In this document: positions 37,711 to 42,964 of the stretch, piece by piece
Numbering within the stretch: the first letter of the stretch is position 1
Layout: the number at the start of each line of letters is the position of its first letter
IMG/VR virus record: IMGVR_UViG_3300050821_007730
Coordinates: 1-42,964 of that record
DNA from: a virus
Direction: 5' to 3' (one strand)
Length of the DNA: 42,964 nt
The notes under the pieces: generated by a model
Databases searched by the model: none
What the model was told of the DNA's origin: nothing
What the model saw: the letters and a program-made list of their open reading frames with translations, nothing else
Position numbers and translations under genes: made by a program

Positions 37711-38152
37711 CGAATACCACTTTCAGAGTTGCTTCGACGGGGCCGCCGTTGGGGCCGGAAACCTCCGAGCGATCGCGATACCTGTCCGGCTTCGCCGCCT
37801 TCAGCAGATTCCACAGCAAGGTGTGATCCCACTCGAGGATGGTGAGTGGCTTGTCTTCGTACTTCTGGAGTTTCTGATTCCACACACGCGACAGCTCGCC
37901 CTTGTAGACGACCGGTTTCGCGACTCCCTCGAGCACGTGCTGATACGCAAGTTCTTCTAGCAGGTCCGCGCGCCGTTCGTGCCCCTCTTCCCACGCTGCA
38001 TGGAAAGCCGCGGCGTATTGCGGATCAGCCTTCAGGCGCTTATAGTGAATGGCGCGCGTGACCCCCGCTGCTTCGGCCGCGGCGGTGACACTCGAAATGC
38101 CGAAGCGGATTGCATCCAGAAACAGGCGCGTTTTCGGGGCATCGAAAGTCAA
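37649..38152 (-). CDS. terS: Terminase small subunit
   Basis: A 167-residue protein with a helix-turn-helix (SSVTAAAEAAGVTRAIHYKRLK, residues 20-41), as terminase small subunits have, then a helical DNA-recognition and oligomerisation region (WEEGHERRADLLEELAYQHVL). It starts at TTG 38152, inside the AGTCGAA repeat block (38152-38181). In headful phages the small subunit binds a pac site that is often in or next to its own gene; the repeat is a good candidate. Confidence 0.75.
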   Translation of the reverse strand: MTFDAPKTRLFLDAIRFGISSVTAAAEAAGVTRAIHYKRLKADPQYAAAFHAAWEEGHERRADLLEELAYQHVLEGVAKPVVYKGELSRVWNQKLQKYEDKPLTILEWDHTLLWNLLKAAKPDRYRDRSEVSGPNGGPVEATLKVVFVDAAAHAERSRVSGKDPVPV

Positions 38153-38181
38153 GTCGAAATTAGTCGAAATCAGTCGAAACT
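38152..38181. repeat. AGTCGAA tandem repeat block at the terS start (pac candidate)
   Basis: Units AGTCGAAATT, AGTCGAAATC, AGTCGAAACT, in direct tandem, with 29 of 30 bases identical to 23231-23260. They cover the last codons of the 38160 gene and the terS start. A shorter pair, AGTCGAGAC and AGTCGAAGC, lies in the coat gene (28005-28022). Confidence 0.6.
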
Positions 38182-38309
38182 GAGAGGCAGCGGGCTATGA
38201 GGTGGCGCGTCCACACCAGCTCCATCCGTTCCGCTTCGGTTAGCCGGTGGCGCGTCCGCAATCCAAAATCGAGAAGCCATTCGGACAATCCCAACAGGAC
38301 GCTCGTCAT
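38160..38309 (-). CDS. Small helical protein coupled to the holin-like gene
   Basis: A 49-residue protein (MTSVLLGLSEWLLDFGLRTRH...) whose ATG overlaps the stop of the upstream gene (ATGA, 38306-38309). Its end, SVSTDFD, is coded by the repeat block. Two helices (LLGLSEWLLDFGLRTRHRL and ERMELVWTRHLIARCL) make up most of it. Function unknown. Confidence 0.5.
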   Translation of the reverse strand: MTSVLLGLSEWLLDFGLRTRHRLTEAERMELVWTRHLIARCLSVSTDFD

Positions 38310-38533
38310 TTCATCGGCGGGGTCGATGACAGGACGTGCATCAGGATTTGCGTCACCAGGCTGGTCAGCGCCGCGGCGAGCGTCCCCATGATCCAGTTTT
38401 TGAGCGCATCCACTTTGTCGTTCAGGATCTTGCGGTCCGCCGTCTCGACTCGCTGCCCCGTCTCCAGATTGAGCAGGCGCGCGGCGTGATCGGCGAGCTG
38501 CGCTTCGGTTGTGAGCGGCGCTGGTGCGAACAT
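38306..38533 (-). CDS. Small membrane protein, XhlA/holin-like
   Basis: A 75-residue protein with a helical coiled-coil N-terminus (AQLADHAARLLNLETGQRVE, ADRKILNDKVDALKNW) and one C-terminal transmembrane helix (WIMGTLAAALTSLVTQILMH, about 47-66). This layout resembles XhlA-type haemolysin/holin accessory proteins. It may act in lysis, but no endolysin was recognised near it. The ATG follows a weak ribosome site. Confidence 0.5.
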   Translation of the reverse strand: MFAPAPLTTEAQLADHAARLLNLETGQRVETADRKILNDKVDALKNWIMGTLAAALTSLVTQILMHVLSSTPPMK

Positions 38534-38557
38534 CGTGGTCTTTCATAAAGACGGAGT

Positions 38558-38607
38558 GCGGCCTCCTGCCCTGGGAGGATTAGAAGCAAGGCATGGAAAG
38601 AGGCCGC
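38558..38607. other. Inverted repeat with nested hairpin
   Basis: GCGGCCTC (38558-38565) and GAGGCCGC (38600-38607) pair exactly around a nested CCTCC/GGAGG hairpin, in the gap between the membrane-protein gene and the LuxR-type gene. Possible terminator or attenuator; no T-run. Confidence 0.3.
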
Positions 38608-38622
38608 GGGGTCTCGGTCTTC

Positions 38623-39060
38623 CTACGGCGCCGGAGGTAACGGCGCTATAGAAACTGTGGGGATGCCGAGGGCCTGGTTGAGTAAGTCCGCGTGATCGCG
38701 CGCCCAGAGCGCGGCTGCCACCCGCGTGTGTACGCCGAGCTTTCGATACGCCTGGCAGTTGTAAATCTTCACCGTGCCCTCCGTAAGATCGAGCTCGTAG
38801 GCGATCTCTTTATTGAGCAACCCGCGGCTCACTAATACCAGGCAGCGGGCCTCCTGCGGGGTGAGCGCCCGCGGCTTGCGGAGATGCTCACAATCTGTGC
38901 TGTTGCATTCCAGGCAGATGCGCACCTTACGCATCTTATGCTCTGGGAGTTTCGCGCGCCGGCAGATGCCGCAGATCCGCTCCTTATCGCTTTCCACCGG
39001 CAGAAACGACTTCCCGCAGGTGGTGCAGTCCCGCTGGGGAGCGGTGTAGGTGGCTCTCAC
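38623..39060 (-). CDS. LuxR-type HTH regulator with N-terminal zinc knuckles
   Basis: A 145-residue protein. GTG 39060 is chosen because it overlaps the upstream stop (GTGA) and has AAGAAGG five bases upstream; the TTG at 39078 is the alternative. Two Cys pairs, CTTC (12-15) and CGIC (30-33), and a third set (CLEC, CEH) indicate zinc ribbons. Then follows a LuxR/GerE-type HTH (ALTPQEARCLVLVSRGLLNKE...GTVKIYNCQAYRKLGV, about 65-112). It likely controls transcription; no receiver or autoinducer domain precedes the HTH. Confidence 0.7.
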   Translation of the reverse strand: MRATYTAPQRDCTTCGKSFLPVESDKERICGICRRAKLPEHKMRKVRICLECNSTDCEHLRKPRALTPQEARCLVLVSRGLLNKEIAYELDLTEGTVKIYNCQAYRKLGVHTRVAAALWARDHADLLNQALGIPTVSIAPLPPAP

Positions 39061-39371
39061 GCGGCCTTCTTCAGACAATCGGTCACGGACAGCTTATAGA
39101 GGCCCGCTGTGTCCCTGCGGAGGTAGCGGAGCGTCCAACACCGCGGCGGGTTCTGATCGGTTTCGTAATCGAAGCTGTACCGCCTCGGATTCCCCCGATG
39201 CACTTCCATAGTCCGATCATCGCTGAACTCTACGAGGTTGAAGCGCTTCACCTGGCCCGTTTTGCGGTCAATCACGGCCGTGGCGTTGGGAGCTTGCAGT
39301 AACTCTTTCACGCGGGCGCCCGTGGCCCATTCAATCCGTGCTCCGAAAAAGTAGACAGGTATTCTGCTCAT
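39057..39371 (-). CDS. Hypothetical early protein
   Basis: A 104-residue protein from ATG 39371. It starts with MSRIPVYFFGARIEWATGARV, followed by a basic/beta segment (DRKTGQVKRFNLVEFSDDR) and a C-terminal LRYLRRDTAGLYKLSVTD. The mix of strands and basic residues could be a small nuclease or binding fold, but no motif is convincing. It overlaps the LuxR-type gene by GTGA. Confidence 0.5.
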   Translation of the reverse strand: MSRIPVYFFGARIEWATGARVKELLQAPNATAVIDRKTGQVKRFNLVEFSDDRTMEVHRGNPRRYSFDYETDQNPPRCWTLRYLRRDTAGLYKLSVTDCLKKAA

Positions 39372-39425
39372 TTGGTGCGCGGGGTAGTTTAGCCCTGGGT
39401 CCGCTCCGGCAGACCACTCGATGTA

Positions 39426-39551
39426 TTAGGCAGCTCCGATGCTTCGGAGGTAGCCCCAGCGCACAAATAAGCGCCGCAACTCGTCCAGGCCGAGCGGACC
39501 CGATTGCAACTTCCTCAGAATGTCGCGCTCGCAGCTTTCCGCTCGCATCAT
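39426..39551 (-). CDS. Tiny winged-helix-like protein
   Basis: A 41-residue frame (MMRAESCERDILRKLQSGPLG...) starting six bases after the stop at 39558, on ATG 39551 or 39548. LDELRRLFVRWGYLRSIG looks like a helix-turn-helix fragment. Too short for a whole winged helix; it may dimerise, or be a relic. Its coupling to the operon supports translation. Confidence 0.4.
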   Translation of the reverse strand: MMRAESCERDILRKLQSGPLGLDELRRLFVRWGYLRSIGAA

Positions 39552-39557
39552 GCCGGC

Positions 39558-39953
39558 CTAAAAATACGACTTCGCGGGGTCTTCGCAAGTCGCGTCCTTG
39601 CCGATATACCCGATTTCACTGTCTTCGCCGCGCCGATCCGCGGGGAGCATGACCTTGCCGCCGTCTTCCATCGCGTGCCGGTGGGTGTTCAGGTTTTGCC
39701 GGAGCTGGCGTAACTCCGCCCGCTGCCGCTCAATTTGCTCGAGCGCGTGTCCGTAGTTCTTGACCATCAGCCGCATGCGCTCGATCTTCTCTTCGATGGA
39801 AAGCTCCACCCAGTACTTTTCACGCTGAGCGCATTGGGCGTTGGAGCCGCATTGGGCGTCGGATTGGGCGTGAGCCCGAATCTTCTCCGCCTCGGCGTAG
39901 AGGCGTTCCTTCATTTCCGCGATGTTCAACGGCGCTTGCGTTGTAGCTGACAA
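39558..39953 (-). CDS. Coiled-coil protein, unknown
   Basis: The protein has 131 residues from TTG 39953, which has GGAG five bases upstream; ATG 39914 (118 residues) is the alternative. A long helix (EEKIERMRLMVKNYGHALEQ..., IERQRAELRQLRQNLN) dominates, with two Cys in the middle (AQCGSNAQCAQ). The Asp/Glu-rich end (RRGEDSEIGYIGKD) is acidic. Possibly a regulator or replication accessory. The 200-residue reading from 40160 would overlap the upstream gene. Confidence 0.5.
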   Translation of the reverse strand: MSATTQAPLNIAEMKERLYAEAEKIRAHAQSDAQCGSNAQCAQREKYWVELSIEEKIERMRLMVKNYGHALEQIERQRAELRQLRQNLNTHRHAMEDGGKVMLPADRRGEDSEIGYIGKDATCEDPAKSYF

Positions 39954-39961
39954 ATCTTCTC

Positions 39962-40420
39962 CTATGCCGCTTTCGCGGGGATCGTGCGCGCCTTGGCTAC
40001 CGCGGTCAATTCCCGCGGCCCGGTTCGCTTTGAAACCAGAAACAGGTGATGCTCCACCATCGGCACGTGCTTGTCGATGGCCTCTTTCAAGGGAATGGTG
40101 AGCAGCTCGATGAGCGGCTTCATTCCGAGGATCCGCTTCAGAATCGTGAAGGCTTTCCACTTGCGCGTGATGGTCCGCCTGTTGTCGCGTAGACCTACCA
40201 CGAGGGTGTATTCGTTGCCTGGAAAGCTAGGGGATTGGTCGCCGGGCACGGCATCCACGGCCAGGGCGAGCTGCTTCTCCACGTCCTTCAATTCGTCGGC
40301 AGTAGGTTTGAATTCCGCCTCTTTCCTGCGCAGTTCGCCTAATTTGTCGATCAGTACGGGGTCTACAACTACTGTGTTTTGAGGGGCTGGGGGCGCAATC
40401 ACTGAAACAGCGGTACGCAT
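39962..40420 (-). CDS. Early protein of unknown function
   Basis: A 152-residue protein from ATG 40420, first gene of the early minus operon. Helical N-terminus (VLIDKLGELRRKEAEFKPTADELKD), a beta/loop centre (GNEYTLVVGLRDNRRTITRKWKA) and a helix-rich end (LIELLTIPLKEAIDKHVPMVE). The basic centre could bind nucleic acid. It is transcribed away from the LuxR-type gene at 40481, probably from a promoter in 40421-40480. Confidence 0.5.
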   Translation of the reverse strand: MRTAVSVIAPPAPQNTVVVDPVLIDKLGELRRKEAEFKPTADELKDVEKQLALAVDAVPGDQSPSFPGNEYTLVVGLRDNRRTITRKWKAFTILKRILGMKPLIELLTIPLKEAIDKHVPMVEHHLFLVSKRTGPRELTAVAKARTIPAKAA

Positions 40421-40457
40421 TCCCTATGAGTATGCCCGATATTTCAGACAAAACAAT

Positions 40458-40484
40458 CCTACAATTGGAGTGCCCTACAAATGG
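40458..40484. promoter_or_regulatory. Direct repeats CCTACAAWTGG in the divergent control region
   Basis: CCTACAATTGG (40458-40468) and CCTACAAATGG (40474-40484) differ at one base and start 16 bp apart. The second copy spans the ATG of the LuxR-type gene at 40481, and both lie close to the start of the minus-strand operon at 40420. They could be the operator of a switch regulator. Confidence 0.5.
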
Positions 40485-40873
40485 GGGGTATACCGCGGAC
40501 CCTCCATTCCTCCGGTTTTGGCTCAGAGGTCCCATTGCGCCGATTTCAAAAAAAGGATGAGGGGCGCAGCTTGCAACTGGCCCCCCGGGAAGTAAGTATT
40601 CTTCGACTCGTCTGTGTCGGCGAGTCTTCGGACAAAGCAATCGCGTCGGTCCTCGGTTTGGCGCCGTGGACCGTGCACAAGGCCGTGACTTCGATGTTAA
40701 ATGAACTCGGCTGCGAAAACCGTCTCCAATTGCTCATTTGGGGATTGCAGCATCCCGATGCGCTCGAAACGGGACTCACGCGCGACCTGCCCCACGGTCG
40801 GGGATGTACCTGCGACGCGATCTATTGCCGGGCGATGGCCGCGGCTCGATTGCCGGGAGAGGAGGCCGCCTAA
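40481..40873 (+). CDS. LuxR-type HTH regulator, divergent switch gene
   Basis: A 130-residue protein from ATG 40481. Residues about 31-92 form a LuxR/GerE-type HTH: LQLAPREVSILRLVCVGESS, KAIASVLGLAPWTVHKAVTS and NRLQLLIWGL. The N-terminus is basic and short; the C-terminus has CTCDAIYC, three Cys that could bind metal or sense redox. It is the only rightward gene in this area and faces the early operon across a 60-bp gap with direct repeats, the place where cI/cro-type switches sit. Confidence 0.65.
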   Translation: MGGIPRTLHSSGFGSEVPLRRFQKKDEGRSLQLAPREVSILRLVCVGESSDKAIASVLGLAPWTVHKAVTSMLNELGCENRLQLLIWGLQHPDALETGLTRDLPHGRGCTCDAIYCRAMAAARLPGEEAA

Positions 40874-41327
40874 TCAGAATTGTGGATCGTTTGATACCCA
40901 GAATCCGTGAGCTTGGAAAGAATCCTTTCCAGGAAAGACGAACGGCAGGCGAAGGGCAAACAAGGGGCTTGTGTTCGCTGGCGAACACGGCTTACACTGA
41001 TTCCCAGACTTCGCTAATTGTAAAATAGCGGGGCACGGCCCCCTCAACGGACAGGAAAGGGGGCCGGCCCGATGGCGTGTTCACGAACAACACGACCATG
41101 CATGAGACTACAACACAACCCGCGCGAAACGCGTCAAGGATTTTGCTGAGACCGCCCCCTTGTAATCCGTGGCCAGTGTGGTACTCTCGATACTGCATTT
41201 GGGGTGTTGGGCGGTGGAGTCGTCCGGTTGACTCATCCGGCGGTTCAGCTCTGCCGTCTACACCTCACTCGCAAAGGCCCACCTGAACCGGGGCCATCTG
41301 GTTATGAGTCGCCGCGTCCAACCTCGA
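40874..41327. other. 454-bp region between the regulator and integrase: hairpins, dyads and a tRNA-like stretch
   Basis: No credible gene. It contains a 7-bp stem GGAAAG-type hairpin (40914-40931), the 18-bp dyad GTGTTCGC-TG-GCGAACAC (40971-40988), a smaller related dyad TGTTC-AC-GAACA (41078-41089), and at 41203-41264 a stretch with GGTGTTG at one end, CTACACC at the other, and a T-arm-like GGCGG-TTCAGCT-CTGCC (41239-41255). The latter, just downstream of the integrase gene, is a possible attP core in a tRNA 3' end, but it is too short and the T-loop is off consensus. Confidence 0.4.
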
Positions 41328-42299
41328 TTAGAGACCCAATTTAGAAACGGGATTGCCGCGGAACGGATCTTGCGAGCGGAAGTAACGACGGAGGTTTACG
41401 AGCGAGCGGTGGCCCGTCTGCGCCGCCACCACAAATTCGCCGACCCCGTTTTCAATCGCTTCTGTCACGAAACCCGAGCGGAGGGAATGCGCGGCATAGC
41501 TCCGCGGATCGAGGCCAACGCTGGCGACGGCCTTCTGCACGATGACGCCGATACGATTGGGATTGAGCCGCTTCAACGTGGCCACGTATCCGCGCCCCAC
41601 GGTCTGGGTGAACACCGGACCAGGTTTATCATCGCCCCGCACGTCCAGCCAGGCCCGGAGCGCTTTCACAGGGCAGGTTTCGGAATGCGCGCCGGCGACG
41701 ACGCCCAACACGCGGCCGATCCCTTTCTGGTCTTGCTTCTCGCGCCGGATCAGCACGGACACGCCTCCCTCGAGGAAACGCAGATCGGCCATATCGAGCG
41801 CACACAGGTTCGAGCGTCTCAAGGCTGTGGCAAAGCCGAACAGCAGGATGGCGCGATTGCGCACTACCTCGGCGCGCGCCTCGGTCATGTGGCCGAGAAT
41901 CTGGCGGAGCTGGTCGACGGTGAGCGGCGTTTTCTGGTCGGGCTGCTCGCAGCGGATGCGCTGGGCGCCGGTGAGCAGCGCGTAGACTTCGCGCGTGCAG
42001 GGCGATTCGTGGCCGGCCTGGCGGTGGCACCAGCGGATCGCGGAGACGAAGCGCGCGGCGCTGGTGATCTTGTAGCCGCGGCTCAAGCGATCGGTGAGAT
42101 ACAGCGCGACGGTCGACGTGCACGCGGGCAGCGACTCATGGCCCGCTTCTTTACACCACGCGGTGAAGGCTTTCCAATCGCTGGCATAGCCCAGCAAGGT
42201 CCGCGGCGCGCGGAGGGCGCGGGCAAGTTCCAAGCGGTACTGCGCGAGCTCTTCTTCGGTAGGAATGATTCCAGTGGGATGAGCGAGGGGCCGAGACAC
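41328..42299 (-). CDS. int: Tyrosine integrase
   Basis: A 323-residue tyrosine recombinase with an N-terminal SAM-like core-binding domain (residues about 14-110) and the catalytic domain. Active-site residues visible are Arg161 in ATALRRSN, Lys188 in RREKQD, His271 and Arg274 in AHSLRSG, His297 in TGHRS and Tyr306 in LRRYFRS. It starts at GTG 42299. It should catalyse site-specific integration of the phage at a bacterial attB, with attP near one of its ends. No excisionase gene was recognised. Confidence 0.85.
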   Translation of the reverse strand: MSRPLAHPTGIIPTEEELAQYRLELARALRAPRTLLGYASDWKAFTAWCKEAGHESLPACTSTVALYLTDRLSRGYKITSAARFVSAIRWCHRQAGHESPCTREVYALLTGAQRIRCEQPDQKTPLTVDQLRQILGHMTEARAEVVRNRAILLFGFATALRRSNLCALDMADLRFLEGGVSVLIRREKQDQKGIGRVLGVVAGAHSETCPVKALRAWLDVRGDDKPGPVFTQTVGRGYVATLKRLNPNRIGVIVQKAVASVGLDPRSYAAHSLRSGFVTEAIENGVGEFVVAAQTGHRSLVNLRRYFRSQDPFRGNPVSKLGL

Positions 42300-42629
42300 T
42301 CAGTCAGCTATACCCCGCAACGGCGGCGGTTTCTAGATCGACTTCGGGTATCGGGGGTTTCTCAGGCGCGGATAATATCAAATTATGCCACGCCTCAAAA
42401 AGCGGGGCACTCCGTGACAATGAAACTTCCCTCGGTGAGCCCTGGGAGACCGCCCCCCATTTCTAACCACTCATGGCTGGGTCATCTTGGCGGAGGAAAC
42501 AGCCATCAGTTGCAACGAGTTGGGAGACTTTCCGGGCTCACTTCAGATCATAAGCCAGCCTTCTTTCCCAATTCAATAGACTCACCCAAGATTATGCGTA
42601 CGGCAGCGTGCGCATGGAGGGATTTTCCA
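42300..42629. other. 330-bp region between integrase and the replication gene, with a long dyad
   Basis: No gene seen. An inverted repeat AGGCGCGGATAAT (42364-42376) against ATTATGCCACGCCT (42382-42395), one mismatch and one bulge, with a 5-base loop, lies about 65 bp before the integrase start. It could be an operator, an integrase arm site or the attP core. The right part (about 42560-42600) is A/T-richer, and GGAGG at 42616-42620 is the ribosome site of the replication gene. Confidence 0.4.
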
Positions 42630-42964
42630 TTGGCACAGACGGAAAAACAGACCACCGAGAAGCACCCGTATGTGATGACGGGCCCGGGGAAGCGCCACCG
42701 CGCCGATAATAGCCACCCTGAAGCCGTCGCCCTGGTCAAGCGCATGGGCAGCAAGAAAGGGTATAGCCCGTATCCTCCCGATCAGCACCACTGGCCGCAA
42801 CGCAAAGGGAACCCGCCGCTATTCCGCATCACGAGCTGGATGGCCGATCACACCATCGCGTGGGGCCATCGCTGTGAATATGCGGTCGACAAAAACGGCA
42901 ACGAGCTGCACCTGGAGCACCTGGCCGCCGACCTCGACATGGATCTGGCGAACGTGTACCGCGA
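42630..42964 (+). CDS. Phage replication initiator-like protein, 5' part (continues at base 1)
   Basis: The frame begins at TTG 42630, nine bases after GGAGG, and stays open to the window edge (111 codons plus two bases). The text reads FRITSWMADHTIAWGHRCEY, then HLEHLAADLDMDLANVYR: the second stretch looks like a winged-helix recognition region of a replication initiator. Joined with 1-955 it makes 429 residues. No helicase, primase or polymerase gene was found, so host enzymes are probably recruited, as by lambda O/P. A TTG start is slightly unusual but the ribosome site is good. Confidence 0.65.
   Translation, partial: MAQTEKQTTEKHPYVMTGPGKRHRADNSHPEAVALVKRMGSKKGYSPYPPDQHHWPQRKGNPPLFRITSWMADHTIAWGHRCEYAVDKNGNELHLEHLAADLDMDLANVYR

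Noticed and set aside
38152-38181. Tandem repeats as a CRISPR or mini-array
   Set aside because: Units are 10 bp with no spacers and no cas genes; the array reading does not fit.
40992-41198. Minus-strand frame ending AVPRYFTISEVWESV, reminiscent of an excisionase start
   Set aside because: The frame stops right after the first helix, so no complete HTH can form. It might be a broken excisionase, but composition before it is not protein-like.
41203-41264. A functional tRNA gene
   Set aside because: Too short at 62 bases, lacks a proper D-arm and anticodon arm, and the T-loop has G in place of the invariant A.

Overview
The window reads as one complete, circularly permuted genome of a temperate, P22-like short-tailed bacteriophage (podovirus type). 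A replication gene is open at both edges: it starts at 42630, runs off the right end with two bases over, and continues in the same frame from base 1 to a stop at 955. The joined 429-residue protein has no break, so the 42,964 bases most likely close into a circle, or come from headful-packaged permuted molecules. The sequence is visibly GC-rich. The host cannot be named from the sequence; the style of the exported proteins would fit a soil bacterium such as an acidobacterium, but that is weak inference.

Layout. 42630-955 and 955-1977 (+): replication protein, carrying two related 20-22 bp palindromes that could be the origin, and small early genes. 1977-8983 (+): a tightly overlapping run of beta-rich, tail-fibre-like proteins (two paralogous large ones, a LamG-like one, proteins with internal repeats) alternating with very small genes; this looks like the host-recognition cassette. 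9090-10568 (-): five small genes ending in a zinc-ribbon protein. 10718-12959 (+): zinc ribbon, three exported proteins and an Acb2/Tad1-type cyclic-nucleotide sponge (anti-CBASS); this looks like a lysogenic-conversion and defence cassette. 12960-13394: non-coding and rich in dyads. 13395-14902 (-): serine recombinase and adenine methyltransferase.

15052-38152 (-): the virion operon, read right to left: small and large terminase, accessory genes, a second DNA methyltransferase, P22-type portal, scaffold, P22-type coat, decoration-like proteins, two gp4-like adaptors, gp10-like tail factor, GNAT-like protein, p20-like ejection protein, two large internal proteins (one with a ParB-like domain), an HExxH metallopeptidase-like protein and a small end gene. 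A three-gene cassette on the opposite strand (29795-30463) sits between portal and scaffold. 38160-40420 (-): holin-like membrane protein, regulators and early genes. 40481 (+): a LuxR-type HTH regulator, divergent from the early minus operon. 41328-42299 (-): tyrosine integrase, flanked by dyads and a tRNA-like stretch.

Working model: the integrase inserts the phage; two LuxR-type HTH proteins, rather than a recognisable cI repressor, may govern the switch; the initiator starts replication; terminase packages headfuls; the gp4/gp10/ejection set builds the tail and delivers DNA. The most notable items are the Acb2-like gene, a roughly 70-residue beta domain inserted into two neighbouring tail proteins, a 30-bp tandem-repeat block present at both terS and gp10, and the palindrome pair in the initiator gene. 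No endolysin, tRNA, CRISPR array or insertion sequence was recognised.
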